A stretch of DNA of 27,412 nt from Verrucomicrobia bacterium UBA3841. GTDB taxonomy: Bacteria > Verrucomicrobiota > Kiritimatiellia > RFP12 > UBA1067. The translations under genes were made by a program, and so were the position numbers. Positions 15,774-23,818 of the stretch are shown piece after piece. Location of the stretch: contig DGHT01000017.1 of NCBI GenBank assembly GCA_002392765.1, positions 3,116-30,527 of the forward strand. Direction: 5' to 3'. Under the pieces are notes generated by a model, which was given only the letters and a program-made list of their open reading frames with translations, was not told the origin of the DNA and ran no database searches. Each line of letters begins with the position of its first letter. Position 1 is the stretch's first letter.

Positions 15774-16375
15774 TTACGGCGAAAGACGACTCGCAGGGGC
15801 TTCCCCTCGCCGCGAATATTCTCAAACGGGGCGGAGTGGCAGTCGTCCCCACCGACACGGTATACGGACTTGCGGCCCATCCGGATTTCCCCGAAGCCAT
15901 AGAACGGATCTATTCGATAAAACACAGGGAGCCGAAAAAACCGATAGCGTTTCTCGCCTGTTCCGCAGAGGCTGTCGCAAAGGCGGGCTTCGCGCTGTCC
16001 GGCGCGGCGGCGGATCTCGCGAGGCTGAACTGGCCGGGCGCGCTGACGCTCGTGCTGGAGAAAGATGACGGGGCTTGCGAAGCGTTCCGCGTGCCGGATC
16101 ACGTCTGGATGAGGAAACTTCTCGCGGAATGCGGCGGCCTTCTGAAAGTGACGAGCGCGAACATTTCCGGAGAGGCGCCGGCGACGACTTTCGCGCAGGC
16201 GCTCGAAAGCGTAGCGTCAGGGGCGGATATCGCTATCGACGGCGGAACGATAGAGGCGTCGGGCGCCTCGGCCGTCGTCAAGGCTTTGGAGTCGGGCGAA
16301 ATCGAAATCCTGCGCCCGAACCCCCTTCTAAAGTATGGGAAGAGGGAAGAGGGAACTGGGAAAGCACCCCTGTAG
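15770..16375 (+). CDS. Threonylcarbamoyl-AMP synthase (YrdC/Sua5 family)
   Basis: Makes threonylcarbamoyl-AMP from threonine, bicarbonate and ATP, the first step of t6A modification of ANN-decoding tRNAs. The 201-residue single-domain protein has GGVAVVPTDTVYGLAAHP, IKHREPKKPIAFLA, LNWPGALTLVLEK, RVPDH and KVTSANISGEAP. There is no C-terminal Sua5 domain. The ATG at 15770 overlaps the previous stop (ATGA). Residues 190-201 (GKREEGTGKAPL) are encoded by GGGAANN heptamers and the start of a repeat block, so the native stop was probably lost or displaced when repeat sequence arrived. Confidence 0.92.
   Translation: MITAKDDSQGLPLAANILKRGGVAVVPTDTVYGLAAHPDFPEAIERIYSIKHREPKKPIAFLACSAEAVAKAGFALSGAAADLARLNWPGALTLVLEKDDGACEAFRVPDHVWMRKLLAECGGLLKVTSANISGEAPATTFAQALESVASGADIAIDGGTIEASGASAVVKALESGEIEILRPNPLLKYGKREEGTGKAPL
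16337..16364. repeat. Heptamer array at the 3' end of the yrdC-like gene
   Basis: Four units (GGGAAGA twice, GGGAACT, GGGAAAG) lie inside the coding sequence and run directly into the hairpin repeat block that starts near 16355. Confidence 0.85.
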
Positions 16376-16516
16376 CCACCGCGTTGCGGCCCGCCTTCGG
16401 CTCGGGGGATATGGCATCTTGGCGGCGGCATCAAGGAGATGGAGCGTCTCGCTCCGTCAATATGAAAGGACGGGACGTCCGTTCCCCCAGTTGGACGGAG
16501 GGGACGTCACCCCTGT
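16355..16516. repeat. Left repeat block flanking the glycan locus
   Basis: Runs from ACTGGGAAAGCACCCCTG through GTAGCCACCGCG, a CGGGGGATATG stretch, the head CAAGGAGATG, the hairpin GGAGCG-TCT-CGCTCC (16441-16455) and a degenerate GGACG-GGA-CGTCC hairpin to GTTCCCCCAGTTG. Nearly the same order and sequence recur at 27082-27229 and 27231-27366, in the same orientation. Confidence 0.9.
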
Positions 16517-16840
16517 AGACACCGCGAAGCGTATCCACCGACCGTAGGTCGCTGCCGAAGGCAGTCACTAGAGTGGTGCCGCAAGGGCCCGCGCGAATCG
16601 CCGAGATTCGCCTGTCGCGCAGCGATCAGGTTGCCCGACGAGCAACGCGAGGAGCCTTGCGCAGCAAGGTCGCAAGAGGTGTCGAGCGATGTCAATCAGG
16701 GGTGCAATCCGGCGCCAGCATCGTAGCCGCCCGTCGCTGGATCCGACGACACATGGAGAAGCCGAGTACTTAAGGCGGCTACGGTCTGCACCAAATCTTT
16801 TTTCTCCGTCAGTCTTGGTATGTTTCTTCTCTCCTTGGCG
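16376..16840. other. Intergenic region of repeats between convergent genes
   Basis: This 465-base gap separates the yrdC-like gene from the oppositely oriented GH92-like gene. It holds the repeat block to about 16516, three-base-loop hairpins (CGACC-GTA-GGTCG near 16539, CTGCC-GAA-GGCAG near 16553), a run of sequence with several short inverted repeats (16577-16680), and a larger nested fold at 16722-16783. No convincing coding region was found. Confidence 0.75.
16722..16783 (+). other. Nested inverted repeat, possible structured RNA or terminator
   Basis: CGTAGCCGCC (16722-16731) pairs perfectly with GGCGGCTACG (16774-16783). An inner hairpin, CGTCG/CGACG around CTGGATC (16732-16748), sits against the outer arm. 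A run of six T follows 15 bases downstream (16798-16803), which is rather far for an intrinsic terminator. It could terminate the yrdC-like transcript, be a repeat element (it begins at a GTAG word like others here), or be a small RNA. Confidence 0.4.
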
Positions 16841-18778
16841 TCACTGCGCAGGAGCGAACATCTCGAACTCCAGCACTCCGCCCTTCACGAGGCAGGCATG
16901 CCGTACGCGCCAGTCTTCGAGTTCCACCCCGTTCAGCAGCGCGCGCCTCACACGCCAGCGTCCGGGAGCATAGTTCCTTACGCGTATCTCAAGCGTCGCC
17001 GGCGCATACGGCGCACCAAGATACAGTTTCGCGCCCCTTACAATCGGCGAGCCGATTTCGTAACAGCCGCTCGCCGGATCAAGAGGATAGAAGCCAAGCG
17101 CTGAAAAAATGTACCACGCGCTCATCTGCCCGCAGTCCTCGTTGCCGTCGAACCCCTTCCGATTGGTCGAATATGCAAGCGTAAGGATCTCGTGTACCCG
17201 CTGCTGTGTCTTCTCAGGCGATCCGAATCGGTTGTATAGATAGGCGATGTGGTGAGACGGCTCGTTGCCGTGGATTGACTTGTTGCCGCGCTCCGGTCTC
17301 CAAAAGTACATTTCGAAGAAGGAATCCAGACGCTTTATTGCCGCCGCGTTTCCACCAATCAGCGCGGCAAGACCTTCGGGATCGTGCGGTACGCACCATA
17401 CCGCCGTTTCCCGGCTGCACTCCGTATAGGCGCGCTTCGCGTACGCGTCAAAAGAGCCGTCCGCACGACGCGGCAGAAACAATCTTGCCGATGCGCACCA
17501 AAGGTTGGTATACGCCTTGTTCCTGTCGGCAAGCGAGAAGTCGAGGGTCCGTGAAACTGATTCGTCAGTCTCGTCGCAGGCGACATAGCCGCGCTTCAGA
17601 TAGCTCGTCAGTCCGGCCCGCGTCTCTGGACAGTCTCCGTACTCCTCGCGGTCGCGCCAACGGCGCTCCGTGTCGAACTTCTGCGGAACGGTGCGGTTCT
17701 TGCGTATGGCCTCGCGCGCAAGGCAATGGTCAAAGCCGACAAAACCCTTCACCATCGCTTCTTCAAGGACAATCTCCGCCGGCGCGCCGACCATAATGCC
17801 GGTGTATCCGGGATTCGGCCACTTCGGAAGCCACCCTCCCTCGCGATACATCTCAAGAAGCGACTGCATCATGCCGTCCACCCGCTCCGGCGCGACAAGC
17901 GCCAGCCACGGATGCTCGGCGCGGTAAGTGTCCCACAGCGAGTAGCAACTGTACATCGTGCCGCCGTGGACACTGTCATCAAACGCGGAATAATAGCGCC
18001 CCTCTTCGTCGATCTGACGCGGACAGAGCAACGTGTGGTAGAGACCGGTATAGAAAACCGTCTTCACGTCCTCCGGCGCGTCGATCTCGATGCGGGAGAA
18101 ATACTTTTCCCATTCGGCATTTGTTTCGGATACAACAGTGTCGAATGTCTTCCCGCCAATCTCGGCGGCGAGGTTTCGCCGAGCCTGTTCGAGCGAAATA
18201 AGCGAGACGCCTATCTGCATTCCGCCTTCGACTCGCTTCACACACCTCCATCCCCTGAAGTTCGGAAGCTGCCGGCCAAGGTTTTCGTCGTCAATGTTTG
18301 CATTATAGCCGTCAAGAAGCCTCACATCGTTCAAATCACCGCGAAGCCATGCGGCATGGGCTGTCGCCGTATACTCGAACGCACGCCCGCCAGCCTTCAC
18401 CATTCCGAAATACGGCGTATACTTCGCCTCCTCGATTTTCGCCGGCTCGACAGGGATGCGCACCTCACCCCAGTCGCCCATCCAAATAGCGGGTTGGCGC
18501 GTAAGTATAAAGCCGATAAGCGTGTCGTCAGCCTGGTTGAAACTAAGCTGGCCGACCCGATTCAATCTTGTCATAGGCACCATTTGGAACGACCCGAACG
18601 GAACGCCGGCATACGGCATCATCCCTCCGTACTCGGAACCGGAGCCCTCGGTTCCAATAAGCGGGTCGACACAGGCGAGATTGTCCACCGCGGCGCATCT
18701 CTCCGAACGTCCAGCGCCGGACGCCGCCAATGCGAACGCGACCGAGAGCGGGACAACATGGGAAACGAAACTATTCAC
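16841..18778 (-). CDS. GH92-type alpha-mannosidase-like protein, secreted
   Basis: A 645-residue secreted protein with a signal peptide (VVPLSVAFALAASGAG). GH92 enzymes are calcium-dependent exo-alpha-mannosidases that trim N-glycans and related mannans. The N-terminal beta-sandwich opens with VDPLIGTEGSGSEYGG and VPFGSFQMVPMTR. The catalytic (alpha/alpha)6 domain has SLWDTYRAEHPWL, the acid-bearing HGNEPSHHIAYLYN (Glu506) and GFDGNEDCGQMSAWYIFSALGFYP (Asp548 of the base pair). The acid and base motifs are present. The protein is 60-100 residues shorter than typical GH92 (700-760), mainly in the N-terminal half between residues about 140 and 195, where the family usually has more beta-strands. 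Activity and linkage preference are therefore uncertain. It is the last gene of the leftward operon, 15 bases after the beta-helix gene. Confidence 0.88.
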   Translation of the reverse strand: MNSFVSHVVPLSVAFALAASGAGRSERCAAVDNLACVDPLIGTEGSGSEYGGMMPYAGVPFGSFQMVPMTRLNRVGQLSFNQADDTLIGFILTRQPAIWMGDWGEVRIPVEPAKIEEAKYTPYFGMVKAGGRAFEYTATAHAAWLRGDLNDVRLLDGYNANIDDENLGRQLPNFRGWRCVKRVEGGMQIGVSLISLEQARRNLAAEIGGKTFDTVVSETNAEWEKYFSRIEIDAPEDVKTVFYTGLYHTLLCPRQIDEEGRYYSAFDDSVHGGTMYSCYSLWDTYRAEHPWLALVAPERVDGMMQSLLEMYREGGWLPKWPNPGYTGIMVGAPAEIVLEEAMVKGFVGFDHCLAREAIRKNRTVPQKFDTERRWRDREEYGDCPETRAGLTSYLKRGYVACDETDESVSRTLDFSLADRNKAYTNLWCASARLFLPRRADGSFDAYAKRAYTECSRETAVWCVPHDPEGLAALIGGNAAAIKRLDSFFEMYFWRPERGNKSIHGNEPSHHIAYLYNRFGSPEKTQQRVHEILTLAYSTNRKGFDGNEDCGQMSAWYIFSALGFYPLDPASGCYEIGSPIVRGAKLYLGAPYAPATLEIRVRNYAPGRWRVRRALLNGVELEDWRVRHACLVKGGVLEFEMFAPAQ

Positions 18779-18793
18779 GGCGCACTTTCCGCT

Positions 18794-21586
18794 TCACCTG
18801 AATTCGATTTCCGCAACTGCCGCAAAGTAATCGGATGGATAGCGGACAGATCCGTCCAGCGTGTCGGCGCGCGTCTCGTACGACAGGACTCTCATTCCCT
18901 TCGACACGTAGATGTAATCAATGCGCGGCCCGCCGCAGGCGTAGTTGCGGACTCCGGCGCATACGACTGCAGCATTGCGGTCGGCTTCGGACATTTTCAA
19001 CGCCTCTGCGCAGGAAAACTCTTTATCGGAGTACAGCCACGCCGTATAGGTTCGCCAGGGCCCCTTGGGAACGGTTTCGGAAATATACAGCGCGTTGTCC
19101 AACAGTTCAGAAACCGCCCGCGCCGGTGCCTCCGTCTCGGTGCAATTGTGGTCGCCGACAAAAACCACCGGCGTCCCGCCGGGCGCGAAACCGCCCATTC
19201 GCCCGGCGACAAGCAGCATCCCCTCTTTTCGCGCAAGTTCGCTCGCATGATCGGTGTGTGTGTTTGCGAAACAAAACGACCTTCCGGTTCGCCTGTCCGT
19301 CAAAAGCACCCACGAGCAGACGCGCGGAAAGGCCGAACCCCAGCTTTTGGAGCCGGGAACGTCGGGCGTCTGCGAAAGCCAGAACGTTCCGCTCTTTTCA
19401 GCCAGAAACCTGTCTTTTCGGTAAAATACCGGAGATGCTTCGTCCGAGACGCGGTCTGCGGCGCGGTGCTCGCCTGCAAACCAGTACGCGGGCAGCGTCT
19501 TTCGCAGATACTCCATCTGGTCCGGCTGAACCTCCTGCAGACCTCCAACGTCGGCGTCAATCCGCCGGAGCAGTTCGACGAGTCCGGATCTTCGCCTCTC
19601 CCACGCGTTGGGCGTGTTCGCGTCGCAGCGCGACTGGCGGATGTTGTAGGTCGCGACTTTGATTCCGCAACCAGCGGCACTCTCTTCGACGCGATTGCCC
19701 GCCGCTTCGATCCGCCTGCAGCTGCCGGAGTCGAATGCAACGCCGGGAGCCTTCACGTTCGGCGAGGGACGGTAGATATTTCCGACGATTCTCACATCTT
19801 GCGAATGAGTCGCGTAGAACTGCGAGCGGTACGGCAGCTCCGAGCGTCTTGCCGTCGGGTCGTCGATCACATTGCCCCTGATGACGGCATTGCTCACGTT
19901 TGAAAGATACGCCGTCACGCCCGTATTGTCGCGAAACACGTTGTTTTCCACGAGAATGTCGCGGAGAACCGGGTATACGGACACATCAGGCGACGGATCC
20001 GTTCGCATGTATACGCCGGCGTATATGGAACGCTGGCGCTGCCGGGCATGGGATCCGGACGGGTTTACGTTGTCGAAGAGGTTGCGCCGTATTACGATGT
20101 TGGTAGCCCCATACCCTTCGCTCCAGCGGTTGAGAGTGTATCCGGTCTCAATCTTGATCGCGCCCGATTCGTTGTGCCGGAACACGTTTTCCTCCACCGT
20201 GACGTCGCGCGCAAGGATAAGGAGACCTCTTGCCCGGTTGTCGTGGAAGAAGCAGTTGCGGACGATTATGTTGTGCGTGTCGAACGCCCTGTTGAAAAGT
20301 ATAAAGCCGCCGTTCGTTTCATCGGGAACGTCTTCGGCGAAAGTGACGTCGTACCGGACTCCTCCCTCCGCAACGCGCTTGGCATCGACAAGAGTGCCGG
20401 AGAACCCCGTCGGCGAATAATCGCCGTTACGCAGTTCGATTCTGTCGCCCTTGCGCGCAATCGCCATAGCCGATGCATTCATGGCGCGGACGGTGCGCGG
20501 TCCGGTCTTGCGGGCGAACGACGTCAAGTCGTGCATATTGACGATATCGTCGGCACCAAGCGAAAATTCGCAACCGTCAAGTTTTATGAATCCACAACTT
20601 TGCGCTATGTGCAGATGATCTGCTGTGCAGGTAATCGCGCGCCTCAGGTCGTTCTGCGGCGGCAAGATGTTCACGCGGTTAAATGACACATGGTGCGATT
20701 TGCCGCCGATCAGGAAGGCGTGTCCCGGCGTCGAAAGCACAGTGACATTCCTCAATTGCAGATGCTCTACGTCCTCGAAATGGAACCCGTTGCAGTGATA
20801 GTAGAAATGCTGGGCGCGATAGAGCTGCCCGGCGGCGATTCCTCTCGGCGGATCCCACACGCGCGCAGTCCGTCCGTCAATCCAGGTCAACCTGTCCGGC
20901 TTTCCCCCGTCCACATCAAGGTAGCGCGTGAGCCCGCCTTCCACACCTACCGATCTGGTCTTGGGGTCGTATGCCGAAAGGACGGTAAGCGACGTATTTG
21001 TATTCGGGAAGTCTGTGTAGTCAACGAACTCGATATCGTAGGACTTTATGCCGACGTCCTTCACCCTGACGATGCTCGCCAGCGGTTCTCTCATCCAGTC
21101 CCAGTCGAGTGAGAAATTCTCAAATCTTGTACGCACCGACCGGCGAAGCCGCATAAACGCCCCTTTGCGCCGGTACGAAACGAATACGGATCCGCCGCCG
21201 TCGAATGTAAAGTCGGCGAATCCTTCAAGAGACAGCGGTGCATCGCCGTTCAGAGCATAACGACCTCTGGGCAGGACAAGCTTCGCAGCTTTCCTCGCCT
21301 TGGCGTCGGCGAAAGCCGCGCGCAGCTGCGCAGTATTGTCGGCGTTGGTCTCGCTTACGCCGTAATCCGCGCAGTCAAGCACAAGACCGCCCTTGTTCCG
21401 GGGCTCGTCAACATCAAACTCCGCCGCGCCGACAGGAAGATTCAAGGTTGCCGTCCCGCCATGAACGGCATCCCGTCCGGCGGGTACAAAAACCTCTCCG
21501 CCGTCGTCCGCGACAAGCACGCGCACCAGCATGGCAGCCGAAATAACCAGCGCCGCTTTTACCCTTGACATGTCCATGACAAGCAT
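18794..21586 (-). CDS. Beta-helix (GH110-like) protein fused to EEP-superfamily domain
   Basis: A 930-residue secreted protein; the signal peptide is best seen from the internal ATG at 21571 (MSRVKAALVISAAMLVRVLVA), so the start is uncertain among 21586, 21577 and 21571. Residues about 60-630 form a right-handed parallel beta-helix: VLDCADYGVSETNADNTAQL, LVLPRGRYAL, FTFDGGGSVFV, many NVxxxNxF coils, and LGADDIVNMHD, which recalls the acidic pair of GH110 alpha-galactosidases. Residues 641-930 form an endonuclease/exonuclease/phosphatase domain: VATYNIRQ, GLQEVQ, NTHTDH, VGDHN and RIDYIYVS. The final SDH motif reads SDY and GDFN reads GDHN, so the catalytic His is missing. The fusion point is exactly where stand-alone EEP proteins begin. 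The substrate is not assigned. Confidence 0.85.
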   Translation of the reverse strand: MLVMDMSRVKAALVISAAMLVRVLVADDGGEVFVPAGRDAVHGGTATLNLPVGAAEFDVDEPRNKGGLVLDCADYGVSETNADNTAQLRAAFADAKARKAAKLVLPRGRYALNGDAPLSLEGFADFTFDGGGSVFVSYRRKGAFMRLRRSVRTRFENFSLDWDWMREPLASIVRVKDVGIKSYDIEFVDYTDFPNTNTSLTVLSAYDPKTRSVGVEGGLTRYLDVDGGKPDRLTWIDGRTARVWDPPRGIAAGQLYRAQHFYYHCNGFHFEDVEHLQLRNVTVLSTPGHAFLIGGKSHHVSFNRVNILPPQNDLRRAITCTADHLHIAQSCGFIKLDGCEFSLGADDIVNMHDLTSFARKTGPRTVRAMNASAMAIARKGDRIELRNGDYSPTGFSGTLVDAKRVAEGGVRYDVTFAEDVPDETNGGFILFNRAFDTHNIIVRNCFFHDNRARGLLILARDVTVEENVFRHNESGAIKIETGYTLNRWSEGYGATNIVIRRNLFDNVNPSGSHARQRQRSIYAGVYMRTDPSPDVSVYPVLRDILVENNVFRDNTGVTAYLSNVSNAVIRGNVIDDPTARRSELPYRSQFYATHSQDVRIVGNIYRPSPNVKAPGVAFDSGSCRRIEAAGNRVEESAAGCGIKVATYNIRQSRCDANTPNAWERRRSGLVELLRRIDADVGGLQEVQPDQMEYLRKTLPAYWFAGEHRAADRVSDEASPVFYRKDRFLAEKSGTFWLSQTPDVPGSKSWGSAFPRVCSWVLLTDRRTGRSFCFANTHTDHASELARKEGMLLVAGRMGGFAPGGTPVVFVGDHNCTETEAPARAVSELLDNALYISETVPKGPWRTYTAWLYSDKEFSCAEALKMSEADRNAAVVCAGVRNYACGGPRIDYIYVSKGMRVLSYETRADTLDGSVRYPSDYFAAVAEIEFR

Positions 21587-21610
21587 TTCACACGTCCGAT
21601 TCTGTTTTGT

Positions 21611-23812
21611 TCACGGCGATTTTCCGGACGGAGGCTGCTTCACGGCGGCGAACTCGACGACCGCGATTCCGTTCACGGGAAGGTTGAAATCCGCAACGCC
21701 GTCAACGGCCGTCTTCCCCTCGACCGACACGGAGCCTGATGCAGCGCGGTCGCGCGGAGTGCAGACAACGACTGCAACCCTGTCGCCTTCTGTGAATCCA
21801 TACGCGAGCAGCCCGTTATCCGAACCCACCGTTATGCCGTCCGGTCCGGTGAACATCCCTGTCAGCAGTATCGGATGCTCCTTTCTGAGAGCGTTTACTT
21901 CTGCAAGTTTCTTTTGATAGTTTGGCGTGTCGTCTATGAGTCCTCTGCACCGCCAGATTTCCACATCGCTGACGAGACCGACAAGCAGATTGTGGTTCAC
22001 CCGCCACTCGATGTCGGTATCGTCCCGTATCTCGCGATCGGAGACAATGCACTCCGGGAATGCATATCGTATCCACTCCGTGAAATTTTCCGGCCCTGCC
22101 GCGCCTACTACATTGTGTATGTAATCGGCGCTCTGCGCAGAGCAGTCGACAAACGCCTCGGTTCCGATGGCGAAGTCATGTAGCCCCTTCGCCTCGATAT
22201 AGTCTCGCAAATGGGCAAGCGCTTCGGCCTTTGCCGCTATCGTGCGGACATTCGGAATGGAAAACTCGCCGGAGGTGTCGAAATTCGCAGCGGGTTCGCA
22301 CGAGCCAAGCTGGTCGAAAAACACGCCGCTCGCGCCAAAGTCGATTGCCCGATCTACGGCTTTCTCAAGAAACGACATCCACTCCGGCTCCCTCGCATCG
22401 GCTGTTGCAAACGAGCGGGCGTTGTACAGTTTTGTAAATGTTCCGGAACTTGCGAAACGGTACTGCTCCACCATTGGTTCGCCCGCCGCAGTATGATAGC
22501 ATATTTTCCTGCCAGGTCCTTTGAGATAGAAGTCGCTTTCCATGTCGATAAGCTTGCCGTTGAAATAGAGAAGGAAGTTGTGTCCCGATGCGCGATACGA
22601 CGCGATCGCCCTTCTCCAACCGTCGTCGCCACCCCAGTCCGGCTCCGTCTCGAAATACGAATCGGGATATCCGTTGTCCATGCCGCGTCGCCACCATCCG
22701 AAACAGAGCGTCGTATCGAGACCTGCGGAATCGCCGGCCTTCGCAATCCTTCCGTTCAGGTCTGCCGGGGTGAAGAAATCCTTTCCGTACTGGTGACGGA
22801 AAATGACGCGATGCCATCCGGTCATCCTACGGCACCAGTCCGGAACCTTGCGCTTCTTCCACCATGTATTGGCCCATGCGCGATAAGTCTTCGCCGTGAC
22901 ACGCCAGTCGCCGGAATACGGCAAAAGGACGTTCGTGCCGTTCCGCCACTTCCCGCCACAGATGACGTTGGGATACTTGGCGAGCCCCGCCTCTAGGCGG
23001 TTGAACACTCCCTTGGCGTCAGGCCAGCAGCGGAGAATATGCATCGTATCCTGAAAACTCGGATCATGCGATGCAACATAAAGCCCTTCGCGCTCATTGA
23101 GAAACGCAAAGCAGTTTGCGGCCGTGTACGCGGGATACTTATACGTTCCGTAGCCCCAGTGTTCAAGCTGCCGGAACTCCTGATCCGGCCCCATGTATAA
23201 GGGTGAATGGCCAGGTCTTGCTATTCTTCCAACAGGATCGTCAAGCCGCATGCCACCGTGTTCGGTCACGAGAAGCTCGGCGCCTTCCGGCAAACTGCAG
23301 TTTCTAACAAGCGGATAGTGGAGTTCTCTGACGATCGTGTGCGGCTCTGAGTTTTCGATGGAAGCCGAAAAGCGAAGCATTCCGTTCTCCTCCTGCTCTG
23401 CGGAAAGTTCAAGGCACATTGCAAGAGTCCTGCCGCGACACTTGAGCGAGCCGTATGATATCTCCAGCCGCCCGTCTTTGAAGGACATCACAGGAGTCTG
23501 TTCCTCCGGGACGATCGGTATCTCCCGCTCCTCGCGCACCTGCGCAAACGGCGTCCCGTCCGGCGTTCTCCGCTCGTCAAAGTAAAGCCGCCAGAGATGT
23601 CCGCCTCCCGTCCATTCATGGCCGGTTTCAGTGTTCGACAGACTAGCGAGGCGACCCTGTCCGTCGAACACCGCCCTTACATTGCCTTTCTCAAGGATAT
23701 ATTCAGCGGGCGCGCCGTCTGCACGCAGCGTCTGCGGCGACGCGGACAGTCCGGCCGCGCAGACAATGATGCTCAATGTCTCTGCAATTCTTTTCTTCAT
23801 GCGGATATCCAT
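21611..23812 (-). CDS. Secreted DUF6259-like putative glycoside hydrolase
   Basis: A 733-residue secreted protein with a signal peptide (MKKRIAETLSIIVCAAGLSAS). An N-terminal beta-sandwich (about 35-250; YILEKGNVRAVFDGQGRLASLSN) leads into a TIM-barrel-like domain (about 320-630), then a short C-terminal beta domain (about 640-725). Aromatic and acidic motifs typical of retaining glycosidase barrels are FGWWRRGMDNGYPD, FLLYFNGKLIDMESDFY, GASGVFFDQLG and FAIGTEAFVD; the Asp and Glu in the last two are candidate catalytic residues. It resembles the family annotated as DUF6259, which I recall rather than prove here. ATG 23812 or 23800 could be the start. It is 6 bases after the LamG-like gene and 24 before the beta-helix gene. 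Substrate unknown. Confidence 0.72.
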   Translation of the reverse strand: MDIRMKKRIAETLSIIVCAAGLSASPQTLRADGAPAEYILEKGNVRAVFDGQGRLASLSNTETGHEWTGGGHLWRLYFDERRTPDGTPFAQVREEREIPIVPEEQTPVMSFKDGRLEISYGSLKCRGRTLAMCLELSAEQEENGMLRFSASIENSEPHTIVRELHYPLVRNCSLPEGAELLVTEHGGMRLDDPVGRIARPGHSPLYMGPDQEFRQLEHWGYGTYKYPAYTAANCFAFLNEREGLYVASHDPSFQDTMHILRCWPDAKGVFNRLEAGLAKYPNVICGGKWRNGTNVLLPYSGDWRVTAKTYRAWANTWWKKRKVPDWCRRMTGWHRVIFRHQYGKDFFTPADLNGRIAKAGDSAGLDTTLCFGWWRRGMDNGYPDSYFETEPDWGGDDGWRRAIASYRASGHNFLLYFNGKLIDMESDFYLKGPGRKICYHTAAGEPMVEQYRFASSGTFTKLYNARSFATADAREPEWMSFLEKAVDRAIDFGASGVFFDQLGSCEPAANFDTSGEFSIPNVRTIAAKAEALAHLRDYIEAKGLHDFAIGTEAFVDCSAQSADYIHNVVGAAGPENFTEWIRYAFPECIVSDREIRDDTDIEWRVNHNLLVGLVSDVEIWRCRGLIDDTPNYQKKLAEVNALRKEHPILLTGMFTGPDGITVGSDNGLLAYGFTEGDRVAVVVCTPRDRAASGSVSVEGKTAVDGVADFNLPVNGIAVVEFAAVKQPPSGKSP

Positions 23813-23818
23813 GGAAGG

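Noticed and set aside
16573..16773. A 66-residue plus-strand frame in the repeat-rich gap
   Set aside because: No ribosome-binding site and no family. It spans several inverted repeats and shares sequence with the inverted end of the right repeat block.
16575..16790. tRNA gene or group II intron fragment
   Set aside because: No tRNA cloverleaf with a T-loop motif and no domain V-like hairpin could be made from the sequence.
17726..19903. A 725-residue plus-strand frame opposite the GH92-like and beta-helix genes
   Set aside because: It spans the gap between two genes with clear families on the other strand. Its composition is that of a GC-driven shadow frame and no motif is recognisable.
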